Assembly: GCA_937899935.1 (NCBI GenBank)
Contig: CALCOW010000478.1
Coordinates: 1-16,355 of the forward strand
Direction of reading: 5' to 3'
DNA: 16,355 nucleotides
Source: an uncultured Phycisphaerae bacterium
GTDB taxonomy: Bacteria; Planctomycetota; Phycisphaerae; Phycisphaerales; SM1A02
Numbering within the stretch: the stretch's first letter is position 1; every line of letters starts with the position of its first letter. Positions 5,714-13,861 of this stretch are shown here, piece by piece. Both the position numbers and the translations under genes were made by a program. The notes under the pieces are model-generated. The model worked only from the letters and a program-made list of their open reading frames with translations, was not told where the DNA came from and made no database searches.

Positions 5714-8461
5714 ATGAACGACCATGAAGAACACATCACCCAGAGCGAGCAAACTGACCCAAACATCAATCATGATGATGCGGTCCATGAAGCAGTCGAT
5801 AACAACCACGCCTCTTGTCAAGACGGTCAAACAGAACAAGACGTGATCGCTCAAGATGAAAAGTCTAATGACGTGCACGCAGCTTCTGATCAGCGGTCAT
5901 TAGAACACACAGAGGATGACACTGCCCACCATGCAGATGATGCGGCAGGCGAAGAGATGCTTGCTATCTTAGAAGACGTCGAGACGCAGTTTCAAAAGTT
6001 GCGCACCGTCCAGCAATCAAATGATGCCATGATCTCATCCTTATCAGAGCGAGCTCAAGCACTCACAAATGCTGAGTCAGAACTTGCCACTGAGCGAGAG
6101 GGATTGCTGGCAAAGCTCAACGATTTTGAACAAGACAAAGCAACCCTAGAGCAGCAGCATCAGGATCAAACTGAGCAATATCAAATCGATCGGCAGGCTC
6201 TGGCGGCAGACCAACAGGGCTTCGAAGAACATAAATCCACGACCGAACGACAACTTGAAGAAGCACAGTTGACCCTTGATGCTGCACAATCTGAACTTGA
6301 GCAGCAAGTAACAGATATCAATAAACAACAAGAAGAAATCGCGAGTCACACCAAGGAGCTTGAGAACAAGTCCAAATCTCTGAAGGCAAGAGATGCGGAA
6401 CTCGCCACCAAGGCTGAACAACTTGGCGACACTGAGAGCAAACTCTCAGAAGCCGATCAGACGATCGCATCGCTGAATGAGACCCTCGAGACCACCAATA
6501 CCGATTACGAAAATAAGCTGCAATCACTTGCATCACAGAATTCTTCGCTGGAAGAAAAGATTCGCAATGGCAAGAACAAGCGAGCCCAGTTGAGAGAGCA
6601 ACTAAGCCTATCCGAAAAGAATCTTGGTGAAATACAGCAGCAACTGACTGAACGTACCACGCACGTCGATCAACTTAATAGTGAAATCACGTCACTCAAA
6701 ACCTCTCTGGATGAAACAAAGGATACTGCTGCAGCATCAGAACATGATGCACTTGAACTGATCAGCGGTCTTGAGTCAGAGCGAGATAGCATTTCACAAA
6801 CACTCAATACGTTGCAACAAGATCATGCTGCCAAGAACGAAGAGGCCTCCGCACTTGCCTTGCAATGCGAAGATATGACAGGGCAAATCGATCGGCTCCG
6901 TTCTCACTTAGCAGAACGTGAGACACGACTTGAAGACAATCAATCAAAGCTGCGTGTTGCGGGAGAGAAGCTCACGCATTTTGCGGAATCCCTGCGCGAT
7001 CAAGGCCCGCTACTTGAACGTGGCGCCGCGGCGATGGCCATGGTTGAGGAGCAGAAACAACAGATACAGGCCCTCACAACAGAAGTCGCTCAACTGAAGG
7101 TTCAGGGCGCACCGGATGAACTGGCGAAAAAAGACGATCGCATCAAATCGCTGACAGAAGCACTGCGACAAGCCCGTGGACAAACTGCTGGCCAACAAGA
7201 TCTCAGTCAACTGGAACAAAGCAACGCGGAATTATGTGAAGAACTTGAGGGCACCAAAATTGCCCTGCACGAAGCACAGATTGCAATGGAGCAGGCCAAG
7301 AAGCAAATCGCTGAACGATCTGCTGACAGTGATTCTGAACACATCAATGATGCTCGCGTCTCTGAACTTGAAGCCACGCATGCCGCGTTGAAGGCACAGC
7401 TCGATGAAGCAACACTCAGAGAGCAGACCGTATCAGAGCGATACGAAGATCGCATCAGCGAGCTACAGGATGACCTCGACCATGCTCAATCCGCTATCAA
7501 CTGCGGCGACGGAACTGAATCCGGAATGATCAAGGAACTGCGCGATAAGGCGAAGAGAATTAACGGCGTGGCCGTTCATCTGCGTCGACGTCGAAAAAGA
7601 CTTGGCCAAGTACGACAACTTCTCGAATCAAAGACTCGCGCTTCTTCTACAACTGGCGCTGTTGACTTGGAACAACACTCCCGTCAACTGCGCTCGATAG
7701 AAGACGAAAGGCAGCAACTGACCGAACTGCGCACCGTACTGGAAGCCTCTGAACGAAAGATGATCCGCAAGTGGGCGCATTCAAAAGCAGTCTTTGCCTG
7801 CCTTTGGTTGCTTGTCATCGGCACTGCCATGGCTGGTGTGTCATGGGCCATCACAGAACACTTCCATCCAGCAGTTCGATCTGCCACCGTGACGCTTGAA
7901 GCGAAGGGCACAACACACAGCACTCTTGATGCAGATCAAAATGCAACATGGGCGGGTTGGCATAAAGACCTCCTTAAGAACGAAACCTTCACCCGTACGC
8001 TCTCACGGCGAATGGGTGATAGACGCTTCGAAAAGTACCGCAACCCACAAGCGGTGGCTGATCGAATTGCAAGAGACCTGACGATTGATAGTTCTGTTCC
8101 TGGCGCTTTAGCCCTGACACTCGTTGGTACTGATCCAGCTGAAACAGAAGCTTTCCTCAATCTCCTCACTGCCACCGTGATCTCTGAGTCTGCACGGAGC
8201 ACCGGCAAGCACCCAGATGGAGCCAAGGCCATTGCACCTCATCAGACCAGTGATGGCACTGGGATACGTTATGCCACACTGAGTTCGACACCTGTTTCTG
8301 ATGAACGTCTCACCAAGGCGCTCCCGATATTTGGTGGAGCACTGGCAGGCGCGCTTCTGCTTATCGCGATGACCTATGCGTGGCTGAGTCGCGCCAAACG
8401 CGTCTTTGATGAAGCAGATCCGGTCAGTGAATATGACGAAATTGCCATGCAGACAACCTGA
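5714..8461 (+). CDS. Giant coiled-coil protein with a C-terminal Wzz-like two-helix membrane module
   Basis: From the ATG at 5714 (AGAGGG seven bases upstream) the protein has 915 residues and no signal peptide. Residues 1-80 are acidic and polar. About 85-600 is nearly unbroken heptad-rich, Glu/Gln/Leu-rich coiled coil. A basic patch (VHLRRRRKRLGQVRQLL, about 621-637) follows, then more helix. A membrane helix at about 692-713, an extracytoplasmic part of about 155 residues, and a second helix at about 870-890 followed by RAKRVFDE complete the protein. Two helices bracketing a folded loop, with LLKNETFTRTL and GTDPAETEAFLNLL elements, recall Wzz/polysaccharide co-polymerase domains, but this likeness is by eye. 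The predicted topology puts the coiled coil in the cytoplasm. The gene stands alone, divergent from mqnE and ended by a strong terminator. I do not know its function; a scaffold linking cytoplasm and envelope, or a regulator of glycan export, are possibilities. Confidence 0.8.
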   Translation: MNDHEEHITQSEQTDPNINHDDAVHEAVDNNHASCQDGQTEQDVIAQDEKSNDVHAASDQRSLEHTEDDTAHHADDAAGEEMLAILEDVETQFQKLRTVQQSNDAMISSLSERAQALTNAESELATEREGLLAKLNDFEQDKATLEQQHQDQTEQYQIDRQALAADQQGFEEHKSTTERQLEEAQLTLDAAQSELEQQVTDINKQQEEIASHTKELENKSKSLKARDAELATKAEQLGDTESKLSEADQTIASLNETLETTNTDYENKLQSLASQNSSLEEKIRNGKNKRAQLREQLSLSEKNLGEIQQQLTERTTHVDQLNSEITSLKTSLDETKDTAAASEHDALELISGLESERDSISQTLNTLQQDHAAKNEEASALALQCEDMTGQIDRLRSHLAERETRLEDNQSKLRVAGEKLTHFAESLRDQGPLLERGAAAMAMVEEQKQQIQALTTEVAQLKVQGAPDELAKKDDRIKSLTEALRQARGQTAGQQDLSQLEQSNAELCEELEGTKIALHEAQIAMEQAKKQIAERSADSDSEHINDARVSELEATHAALKAQLDEATLREQTVSERYEDRISELQDDLDHAQSAINCGDGTESGMIKELRDKAKRINGVAVHLRRRRKRLGQVRQLLESKTRASSTTGAVDLEQHSRQLRSIEDERQQLTELRTVLEASERKMIRKWAHSKAVFACLWLLVIGTAMAGVSWAITEHFHPAVRSATVTLEAKGTTHSTLDADQNATWAGWHKDLLKNETFTRTLSRRMGDRRFEKYRNPQAVADRIARDLTIDSSVPGALALTLVGTDPAETEAFLNLLTATVISESARSTGKHPDGAKAIAPHQTSDGTGIRYATLSSTPVSDERLTKALPIFGGALAGALLLIAMTYAWLSRAKRVFDEADPVSEYDEIAMQTT

Positions 8462-8492
8462 TCTTCATTGACTCCTATAAAGCCTCAAATAG

Positions 8493-8528
8493 ACCGTCCG
8501 AGAATAGAGTGACTCGGACGGTTTTTTT
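8493..8528 (+). terminator. Intrinsic terminator of the coiled-coil gene
   Basis: A perfect 10-base-pair stem, ACCGTCCGAG (8493-8502) with CTCGGACGGT (8513-8522), encloses a 10-base loop and runs straight into seven T (8522-8528). It lies 31 bases after the stop of the coiled-coil gene. This is a classic rho-independent terminator and the clearest regulatory site in the window. Confidence 0.93.
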
Positions 8529-8654
8529 CAGATACCTCCTGCCAAGAGTCAACTGACCTGTAGTAGTTGTTCCGTCTGTAAGGGCGTACCGAGACGAAGA
8601 GTTGGATCCTCTACAGATGCAATGAAAATACACATCTCTGGCTGGTCGATGTCA

Positions 8655-8691
8655 TGAGTGGAGACTCAATGAGAGCAAGTTTCTGCTCTCA
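8655..8691. other. Two adjacent small hairpins after the secreted-protein gene
   Basis: TGAGT-GGAG-ACTCA (8655-8668) is followed at once by TGAGAGCA (8670-8677), loop AGTTTC, TGCTCTCA (8684-8691), an 8-base-pair perfect stem. They lie just downstream of the minus-strand gene ending at 8702 and could mark the 3' end of its message. Neither strand shows a proper T-run, so this is not a standard intrinsic terminator. The rest of 8530-8701 shows no gene or other signal I can support. Confidence 0.35.
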
Positions 8692-8701
8692 ATAACTCGA
8701 C

Positions 8702-9535
8702 TTATGATTCGAATTGCGAACCATCTTCTTTATCAGGATTGCCCCGCGGCGCCGCTTCCTTTTCCAAAGGAACTGCTGGCTGATTCTGGTGCGTGCCAGA
8801 AACGGGCTTCGGCGTTAAATGAGGCGCCGGAGAATCGAAGAATGGAATCGCTGGCGAAGCGGCTTCATTGTTTTGGTTTCTTCGATGATGATGATCATCA
8901 CCCGCGAGCTGCCTGAATCTTCGAGCTTGAGATGCCTGAAAGATCAATTGTTCCAGCCTTTGGGCCTTTGGTCCCCGAGACAACGATTGATGTGTGCGCA
9001 CCATTGGCGACCAGCGACTCAGACGCAGGTCCATGATTGCCGTTGCACTTTGTAGCGTAACCCGACTTTGTAACGGCTTAGGAAAAGTCTGTTGACCAAG
9101 ACGTCCGTTCACTGAACGTTGCACTTGGGGAGCATCTGTTCGAACGAGTTGGCCCATTAAACCACCAACACGTCGTGGATCAACTGGCCCAATGTAAAAA
9201 GTCGTACCATCTGGAATCGGTGTATAAAACTGGCCATTCTCGCCGCGTTGAATCCAGGCCCGAGGAAAGACAGCGGTCAGTCCACCACTACGCCTTGCAA
9301 ACATGGGCCGGCCCATACCTCTCAGACTATATAGTTGACGCACATCAGCAGATGGCTGCAAGGCATCCTCGCTATGTTCCATTTGTAGGGCGAGATCGGC
9401 AGCGAGATCAACCTGGTGATCAATGCGCGGATCGATTTGTTCTAGCTCAACACGTTCAAGGCGATCGACCTCCTGGCCAGTCACAGCGATCTGAAACACC
9501 AGCAGCGTGCCAATCATGATGGAAAGAGCCTTCAT
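8702..9535 (-). CDS. Secreted protein of unknown function
   Basis: From the ATG at 9535 the protein has 277 residues and begins MKALSIMIGTLLVFQIAVTG, which reads as a signal peptide, so export is likely. In-frame ATG (9547) and TTG (9589) starts exist; none has a convincing ribosome binding site, and 9535 is chosen because it gives the cleanest signal sequence. The mature part has an acidic stretch (about 30-65) and a central region with GRPMFARRSGGLTAVFPRAW and FYTPIPDGTTFYIGPVDPRR (about 75-122), which looks folded. Then comes an Arg/Gln-rich part, a GDDHHHRRNQNN run near 212-223, and a low-complexity Pro/Glu/Lys tail. It has no cysteine and no membrane helix after the signal. I recognise no family. 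It is divergent from mobA across a 97-base spacer. Because codon-like composition and a signal peptide are both present, I take it as a real gene. Confidence 0.68.
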   Translation of the reverse strand: MKALSIMIGTLLVFQIAVTGQEVDRLERVELEQIDPRIDHQVDLAADLALQMEHSEDALQPSADVRQLYSLRGMGRPMFARRSGGLTAVFPRAWIQRGENGQFYTPIPDGTTFYIGPVDPRRVGGLMGQLVRTDAPQVQRSVNGRLGQQTFPKPLQSRVTLQSATAIMDLRLSRWSPMVRTHQSLSRGPKAQRLEQLIFQASQARRFRQLAGDDHHHRRNQNNEAASPAIPFFDSPAPHLTPKPVSGTHQNQPAVPLEKEAAPRGNPDKEDGSQFES

Positions 9536-9550
9536 AGAGTCAGCCATCGG

Positions 9551-9565
9551 CAGAGTTCGACTCTG
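9551..9565. promoter_or_regulatory. Perfect dyad in the spacer upstream of the secreted-protein gene and mobA
   Basis: CAGAGT-TCG-ACTCTG forms a 15-base perfect inverted repeat, 16 bases upstream of the ATG at 9535 and about 70 bases before mobA. It could be an operator or a leader hairpin. If the secreted protein started at the TTG at 9589 the dyad would be coding, so the call depends on that start. Confidence 0.25.
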
Positions 9566-9632
9566 AGCTTGAAGAGCGGGGGCAAACAAGATTGATCAAC
9601 GCTCATCTCTGCAAGCTGATAGCCTGGTTGAG

Positions 9633-10226
9633 ATGAACATCAACCAATCACCGCTGCAGCATGTCACCGGCGCGGTCCTTGCTGGTGGCCTCAGTAAGCG
9701 TATGGGTAAACCCAAGCATGAACTCATTCTTCCTGATGGAACAACGATGCTTGAGAAGGCCCTTTCTATGACCCGGCTGGTTTGCCAAGAGGTCGTGGTC
9801 GTCGCGCCTGAAGTGGTGACAGATCAGGCCCCACATGTTCATGATTCCCAAGCGGGTAGGGGGCCATTGGCCGGGATCATCGAGCTTCTCGCAAGCGGCC
9901 TCAATGACCACTATTTAGTTATTCCTTGCGACATGCCATGTCTCACACCAGAACTCCTCACCCAACTGTGTGACCCACCACCGACGCATGCTCGCGTTTT
10001 TCAACTCGAATATGCAATGCATGCTGCTCCACTGCCTTTGGCTATATCAAGCCAACTACTTTCATCACTTGAAGGTGCGCAACAGCAGGGAATACTTAGT
10101 TTGCACGGCGCCTTAGCACAAACACAACTTGAGGTATGTAACTTGTCCAAGCGCTATCAGGGCAACCTAATGAACATCAACGAACCTCAAGATGTCCAAC
10201 ACATCAACATGAGGCAAGCTGATTAG
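9633..10226 (+). CDS. mobA: Molybdenum cofactor guanylyltransferase MobA
   Basis: MobA transfers GMP from GTP to molybdopterin-bound molybdenum to make the guanine dinucleotide form of the cofactor, used by DMSO-reductase-family enzymes such as nitrate reductases and formate dehydrogenases. The 197-residue protein has the usual length. The GTP-binding signature LAGGLSKRMGKPK is at residues 16-28, with Lys28 in the place of the conserved lysine. GPLAGI is at 77-82, the Mg-binding PCDMP at 98-102 (Asp100), and the C-terminal NINEPQD at 181-187. The ATG at 9633 has only a weak purine stretch before it. It is the only molybdenum gene here, so its client enzyme is unknown. It is convergent with the OB-fold lipoprotein gene; the two stop codons share four bases. 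A related nucleotidyltransferase (MocA-like or CofC-like) is less likely given the NINEP motif. Confidence 0.92.
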   Translation: MNINQSPLQHVTGAVLAGGLSKRMGKPKHELILPDGTTMLEKALSMTRLVCQEVVVVAPEVVTDQAPHVHDSQAGRGPLAGIIELLASGLNDHYLVIPCDMPCLTPELLTQLCDPPPTHARVFQLEYAMHAAPLPLAISSQLLSSLEGAQQQGILSLHGALAQTQLEVCNLSKRYQGNLMNINEPQDVQHINMRQAD

Positions 10227-10786
10227 TTCTGATCTTGATTCGAATTGTTATTCGACACCGGCGAACCTTTCTCAATCATAATCTTCTCGGCATCCAACAC
10301 GAAGACGCCGGCGCCAGTCTTTTGTACCTTGCCAGCGACCAATAAGAGCGCCAGTGGTTCGAGACCATCCTTTCCATCAAGTCCTAGTGGAAGTGGGCGA
10401 CCATTATCGCCAACAACTTGGACCGTCATTGATGAGGCACTAATCTTCTCAGGTGGCTCGCAGCAATAATCCCATGGGACCGGACACCAATCACCCTTGA
10501 CGTCACATGATGCCAGTGAAGTATCGATGAGCTGAAACACGGCACGATCCTTAGCAAAAGGCTCGGGACGACCACCAATGCGTCCAACAACGAGCGCCTC
10601 ATCTCCGACTTTCTTATCGTTGATTGCCTCAATCACTGTTTGTGGTGACCCGCTCAATGATGTTGTCACCAAACCAGCAGGAAGAATTGACTTCGAGCCA
10701 GTGCTTTCTTTTGATTCTTTATTTTCACACGCTACTACCGTCACCATCGTCAACAATAGCGAAGCGATCAAGCTGACTCTACACAT
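10223..10786 (-). CDS. OB-fold-like lipoprotein with a CPVPWDYCC cysteine cluster
   Basis: From the ATG at 10786 (AAGGA at 10801-10797, ten bases away) the protein has 187 residues. The first 20 are a lipoprotein signal, MCRVSLIASLLLTMVTVVAC, with lipobox VVAC and lipidated Cys20. An in-frame TTG at 10819 would spoil the signal and put the binding site inside the gene. A low-complexity Ser/Lys linker follows. Residues about 60-170 alternate short strands (EALVVGRIGGR, AVFQLIDTS, MTVQVVGD, ALLLVAGKVQK, VFVLDAEKIMI) in an order like an OB-fold. A cluster of four cysteines (94, 101, 108, 109; SLASCDVKGDWCPVPWDYCC) could bind a metal or form disulfides. It is the last gene of the minus-strand exporter block, 35 bases after the second permease. 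I believe similar proteins occur in planctomycetes, from memory only; the function is unknown. A partner or substrate-handling part of the exporter is plausible. Confidence 0.8.
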   Translation of the reverse strand: MCRVSLIASLLLTMVTVVACENKESKESTGSKSILPAGLVTTSLSGSPQTVIEAINDKKVGDEALVVGRIGGRPEPFAKDRAVFQLIDTSLASCDVKGDWCPVPWDYCCEPPEKISASSMTVQVVGDNGRPLPLGLDGKDGLEPLALLLVAGKVQKTGAGVFVLDAEKIMIEKGSPVSNNNSNQDQN

Positions 10787-10821
10787 AGTTTCTGGTTCCT
10801 TATTTATACCTTTAGTCAATC

Positions 10822-11997
10822 TTAGATTGACTTCAATGACTCATTAAGTGGACTTCTTAGACAGCGAATCGCTGGTGGCAAGACACCGACCACCGCCACA
10901 AAGAGCGCTGCAACAAGTGCAATGGTTAGCTGAATTGGTCCAACCAACAACTCAAAGGCTCCCATCGTAAAACGAACTTCGATTCCATCCAGAACAAGTA
11001 AGCCAATGAAGCAACCGAGCAAGGCGCCCGCAGCAACTGATACAACCGACTCTTGGACAAGACTGACACCAATAGCACTCGGCCGCCAGCCAACACAACG
11101 TAACATCGCAAATTCACGAATGCGCCCAGCAAAGGCGGCATACATGGTGTTGATACCCCCAAAGCAGGCGCCAATTGCTATCAATATTGCAGTGAGCCAA
11201 ACGATCAGCTTGATTGGTTTATAAAACGCATCCAGTCGCTTGTAATATTCAGCTACCGGCATTGCAATGAGTTCGAGGTCGAGGCGCTGAAAAGCAAATG
11301 TCTCTAGGTCGGCCAAATCGCCTCCTTGGCTCGGATCCATTTCGACCAGCACTGCAGAAATTCCATTTCGCTTGGTCGCCACCATCAGATCACTCATTGG
11401 CAACCATAGTTCAGACGCTAAGACCGAACCCGGGGCAACAAACTGGCCAACAATGGTCCACTGGGTTTCATCAAACACCAGTGTCTTACCTATTTCTAAG
11501 GCCTCGGGAGAAACACCCATCTTCACCGGCGCCAATCGTCCGACCATTAACTCGTTGTGGGCGGGCCTCGGGGCTCGACCTTTTGTGATCTGTACATTCT
11601 TATGGAGTAGATACGCTGATTCGGTGACACCACGTGCGATTGCTAGTCTCTGTTTTTCATCATTCTCAAAGTCAATCGCCAGTGCCATCACGACTTCGGG
11701 AGATATAAACTCTGATCCGTCATTTCTCTTACGTATGCCCGACACCGAGGCCGCAAGCAATGAGCCTGTCCTCGCATCAATATCACTTCGCTCTAAGCTA
11801 TCCTCGCTACCCGCGCCATAAACAACACCCACATTGGGTGAGATATCGGCGTGCAGTGAACGCTCAAGACCGTGAACGACACCACTAGCGGCAATCGCCA
11901 GTAAAGCAATGAGCGTACCCGACAGCACACACAAACCAGTGCGCACTATTGAGCGCGATAGATTGCGAATTCCATAATCCCAAGGAAGAAGTTTCAT
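10822..11997 (-). CDS. ABC exporter permease, FtsX/MacB type (second subunit)
   Basis: This 391-residue inner-membrane protein has the FtsX/MacB permease layout: one helix near the N-terminus (about 19-42), a large extracytoplasmic domain (about 43-260), then three helices (about 261-284, 306-336 and 354-377). The FtsX signature is visible as GRIREFAMLRCVGWRPSAIGVSLVQESVVSVAAGALLG, spread over residues 291-328, with the REFAMLRCVGW coupling helix that contacts the ATPase. The ending PPAIRCLRSPLNESLK is typical of the family. Its start codon shares one base with the stop of the first permease (TAATG), so translation is coupled. With the other permease it probably forms a heterodimer driven by the ATPase encoded upstream. 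Proteins of this group move lipoproteins, lipids, peptides or act mechanically without transport; the sequence does not tell which. Confidence 0.88.
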   Translation of the reverse strand: MKLLPWDYGIRNLSRSIVRTGLCVLSGTLIALLAIAASGVVHGLERSLHADISPNVGVVYGAGSEDSLERSDIDARTGSLLAASVSGIRKRNDGSEFISPEVVMALAIDFENDEKQRLAIARGVTESAYLLHKNVQITKGRAPRPAHNELMVGRLAPVKMGVSPEALEIGKTLVFDETQWTIVGQFVAPGSVLASELWLPMSDLMVATKRNGISAVLVEMDPSQGGDLADLETFAFQRLDLELIAMPVAEYYKRLDAFYKPIKLIVWLTAILIAIGACFGGINTMYAAFAGRIREFAMLRCVGWRPSAIGVSLVQESVVSVAAGALLGCFIGLLVLDGIEVRFTMGAFELLVGPIQLTIALVAALFVAVVGVLPPAIRCLRSPLNESLKSI

Positions 11998-13157
11998 TAG
12001 ATAGCTCTAAAACAACTCACGAGATCACGACGCGAAGCTCGAATGGCAGGAATAATTCCCCCCACAAGACCAATACCGGTCGCAATAATGGCCCCAACAA
12101 GAAACTGGATAAGCCCAACTTCAACTGGGATTGATATTCCTTCAACGCTCAGATTAATGCGCGACACCCACAGCAACACAAAGGCCGCTATCGAACCAGC
12201 TAATCCTCCACAGATGCCAAGGACCAGGCCCTCTGCAACAACCAACTTAAACACAGTACTTCTGCGATAACCCATTGTTTGTAGCACGGCATTGTCAACG
12301 ATGCGGTCTTGAACGCTCAGCGCCATCGCATTACAGATCAATGCAAGCACGGCCGCCAAGCATGCCCAACCCAAGTAACGGACCACCCCAACGATATAGA
12401 CGACATCGCCTGCTATATCTGCGACAAACGCACGCTCGGCGCGCGTATGAGTTGGGGCCTGATCACTATGAAACATTGCATCAATTTCAGATGCCACCGT
12501 ATCCATACGTTCAGGATCATCAACGATGACATTGAACTGTGTCACTTGGCCCTGGCCAGATTCATCGGCATATTGAAGATAGGGCAAGTGTACAAACGCC
12601 ATATTGTCATAACCGGTTCTATCCGAATCCAAAATGCCCGCGACGGTCACCTGATAGCCAGCAGCCTCAAAACGATCACCCACTGACAAATCGCGCCGAT
12701 GAGCGAGCGCACTTCCAAGAAATGCGGCATCATTACGACTACGCCATTCCTTCAGAGACCCCTCAACAATGGTGCCGTCAGAATCCAAGAAATTCTTAAA
12801 ATCATCATCATTCATGCCTCTAAAGGTGACCACATCAAGGCTTGCTCGACAGTTGTTCACAACCACCTGAATTGGCATCACACGAAGAACGCCTTCTAAT
12901 TCTGAAATGCGTGTTTCGTAGACCTCTGGCAACGTACTTGTAGCTGGGCAGTATCGATTCTCTCGATACACAACCAGGGTCGTATCGTTTTCATCCGGCT
13001 CGGTTGCTACCTCGACTCCATACTGAAGACCCTCAATAACAACAAAGAGAAGAAGGCCAATTGCAACGCCCGCAATGGTGAGGCCACTTCGTATTGATCG
13101 ACCTTTAATCTGACGAACAACCAGTGGCCAAAAGCGTGTTGGAAGCCAGGCACTCAT
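11997..13157 (-). CDS. ABC exporter permease, FtsX/MacB type (first subunit)
   Basis: The protein has 386 residues and the same plan as its partner: helix 1 at about 25-46, a large extracytoplasmic domain, then helices at about 252-278, 303-332 and 347-371. The FtsX-type stretch VQDRIVDNAVLQTMGYRRST (282-301), followed by KLVVAEGLVLGICGGLAGS, includes the coupling helix, and PAIRASRRDLV lies near the C-terminus. The extracytoplasmic part has two cysteines (70 and 103) that could pair. The ATG overlaps the ATPase stop as ATGA (13157-13154), and its own stop overlaps the next permease start as TAATG. The N-terminus (LPTRFWPLVVRQIKGRSIRS) is the expected amphipathic lead into helix 1. It is clearly related to, but quite diverged from, the second permease, which supports a heterodimer. 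Confidence 0.88.
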   Translation of the reverse strand: MSAWLPTRFWPLVVRQIKGRSIRSGLTIAGVAIGLLLFVVIEGLQYGVEVATEPDENDTTLVVYRENRYCPATSTLPEVYETRISELEGVLRVMPIQVVVNNCRASLDVVTFRGMNDDDFKNFLDSDGTIVEGSLKEWRSRNDAAFLGSALAHRRDLSVGDRFEAAGYQVTVAGILDSDRTGYDNMAFVHLPYLQYADESGQGQVTQFNVIVDDPERMDTVASEIDAMFHSDQAPTHTRAERAFVADIAGDVVYIVGVVRYLGWACLAAVLALICNAMALSVQDRIVDNAVLQTMGYRRSTVFKLVVAEGLVLGICGGLAGSIAAFVLLWVSRINLSVEGISIPVEVGLIQFLVGAIIATGIGLVGGIIPAIRASRRDLVSCFRAI

Positions 13158-13861
13158 GCAATACGCCCCGCAATCTTTGTATCAGCAGTTGTGACATGGC
13201 CATCGAGTAGATGAATCAATCTTCCAGCATGGCCGGCGATTGAATCATCATGCGTCACCATAAGCACAGTCATTCCCAAATCTGTGTTAAGTTGCTTTAT
13301 CAACTCCATCACTTCGATCGCTGCGTGTGAATCAAGATCTCCTGTTGGCTCATCGGCAACCAACAGGGAGGGCTTGGTAACGATTGCTCTCGCGATCGCA
13401 ACACGCTGCTCCTGGCCTCCACTGAGTTGTCTTGGATAGTGATCTGATCGATCTGCGATGCCAACACGGATCATCGCTTCAGAAATAGCCGCATGTCGCG
13501 CTTTACGAGACATCCGCTTCAAAAGGAGTGGTACTTCAACATTCTCGTAGGCGCTCAGTACAGGGATGAGATTGTAGAGCTGAAACACATAACCAACCGT
13601 CTTAGCCCGCCAGTCTGCCAATCGAGCACTCGACAAACTCTTGATATCAACGCCGTTGACAAGGACACGCCCATTGGTTGGACGATCGATACCCGCAATA
13701 ATGTTTAAGAGTGTCGTTTTGCCACTACCAGATGGCCCCATCATCGCTACGAACTCACCTTTATTGATCAACAGATCAACATTACGCAGGGGTTTAATCT
13801 CAACATCACCGCGACGGTAGGTGCGGCCAAGACTTTCGCATTGGATCATTGCGTCATTCAT
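13154..13861 (-). CDS. ABC transporter ATPase, LolD/MacB type
   Basis: This 235-residue cytoplasmic ATPase powers the two FtsX-type permeases. Residues from the ATG at 13861: Walker A GPSGSGKTT (42-50), Q-loop Gln94 in GYVFQLYNLIP, signature LSGGQEQR (146-153), Walker B LLVADEPTGDLD (166-177) and switch His204 in VTHD. The YNLIPVLSAYENVEVPLLL stretch is typical of the LolD/MacB/FtsE group. The ATG at 13861 overlaps the stop of the HlyD gene as ATGA, which is why I prefer it to an upstream in-frame start at 13882 inside that gene; an ATG at 13849 is another candidate. All catalytic motifs look intact. LolD itself works with LolC/LolE; here the HlyD-type neighbour makes a MacA/MacB-like efflux arrangement more likely, with ATPase and permease on separate chains. 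Confidence 0.93.
   Translation of the reverse strand: MNDAMIQCESLGRTYRRGDVEIKPLRNVDLLINKGEFVAMMGPSGSGKTTLLNIIAGIDRPTNGRVLVNGVDIKSLSSARLADWRAKTVGYVFQLYNLIPVLSAYENVEVPLLLKRMSRKARHAAISEAMIRVGIADRSDHYPRQLSGGQEQRVAIARAIVTKPSLLVADEPTGDLDSHAAIEVMELIKQLNTDLGMTVLMVTHDDSIAGHAGRLIHLLDGHVTTADTKIAGRIA

Noticed and set aside
8655..8691. Twin hairpins as an intrinsic terminator
   Set aside because: No T-run follows on either strand, so I list them only as structure.
10787..10819. TTG at 10819 as start of the OB-fold lipoprotein
   Set aside because: It would put charged residues in front of a clean lipoprotein signal and place the AAGGA binding site inside the gene.
10822..13861. ATPase plus permeases as the LolCDE lipoprotein-release system
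   Set aside because: The ATPase is of that group, but the coupled HlyD-type adaptor points to a MacA/MacB-like exporter; nothing seen in the permeases is specific to LolC/LolE. Not excluded outright.
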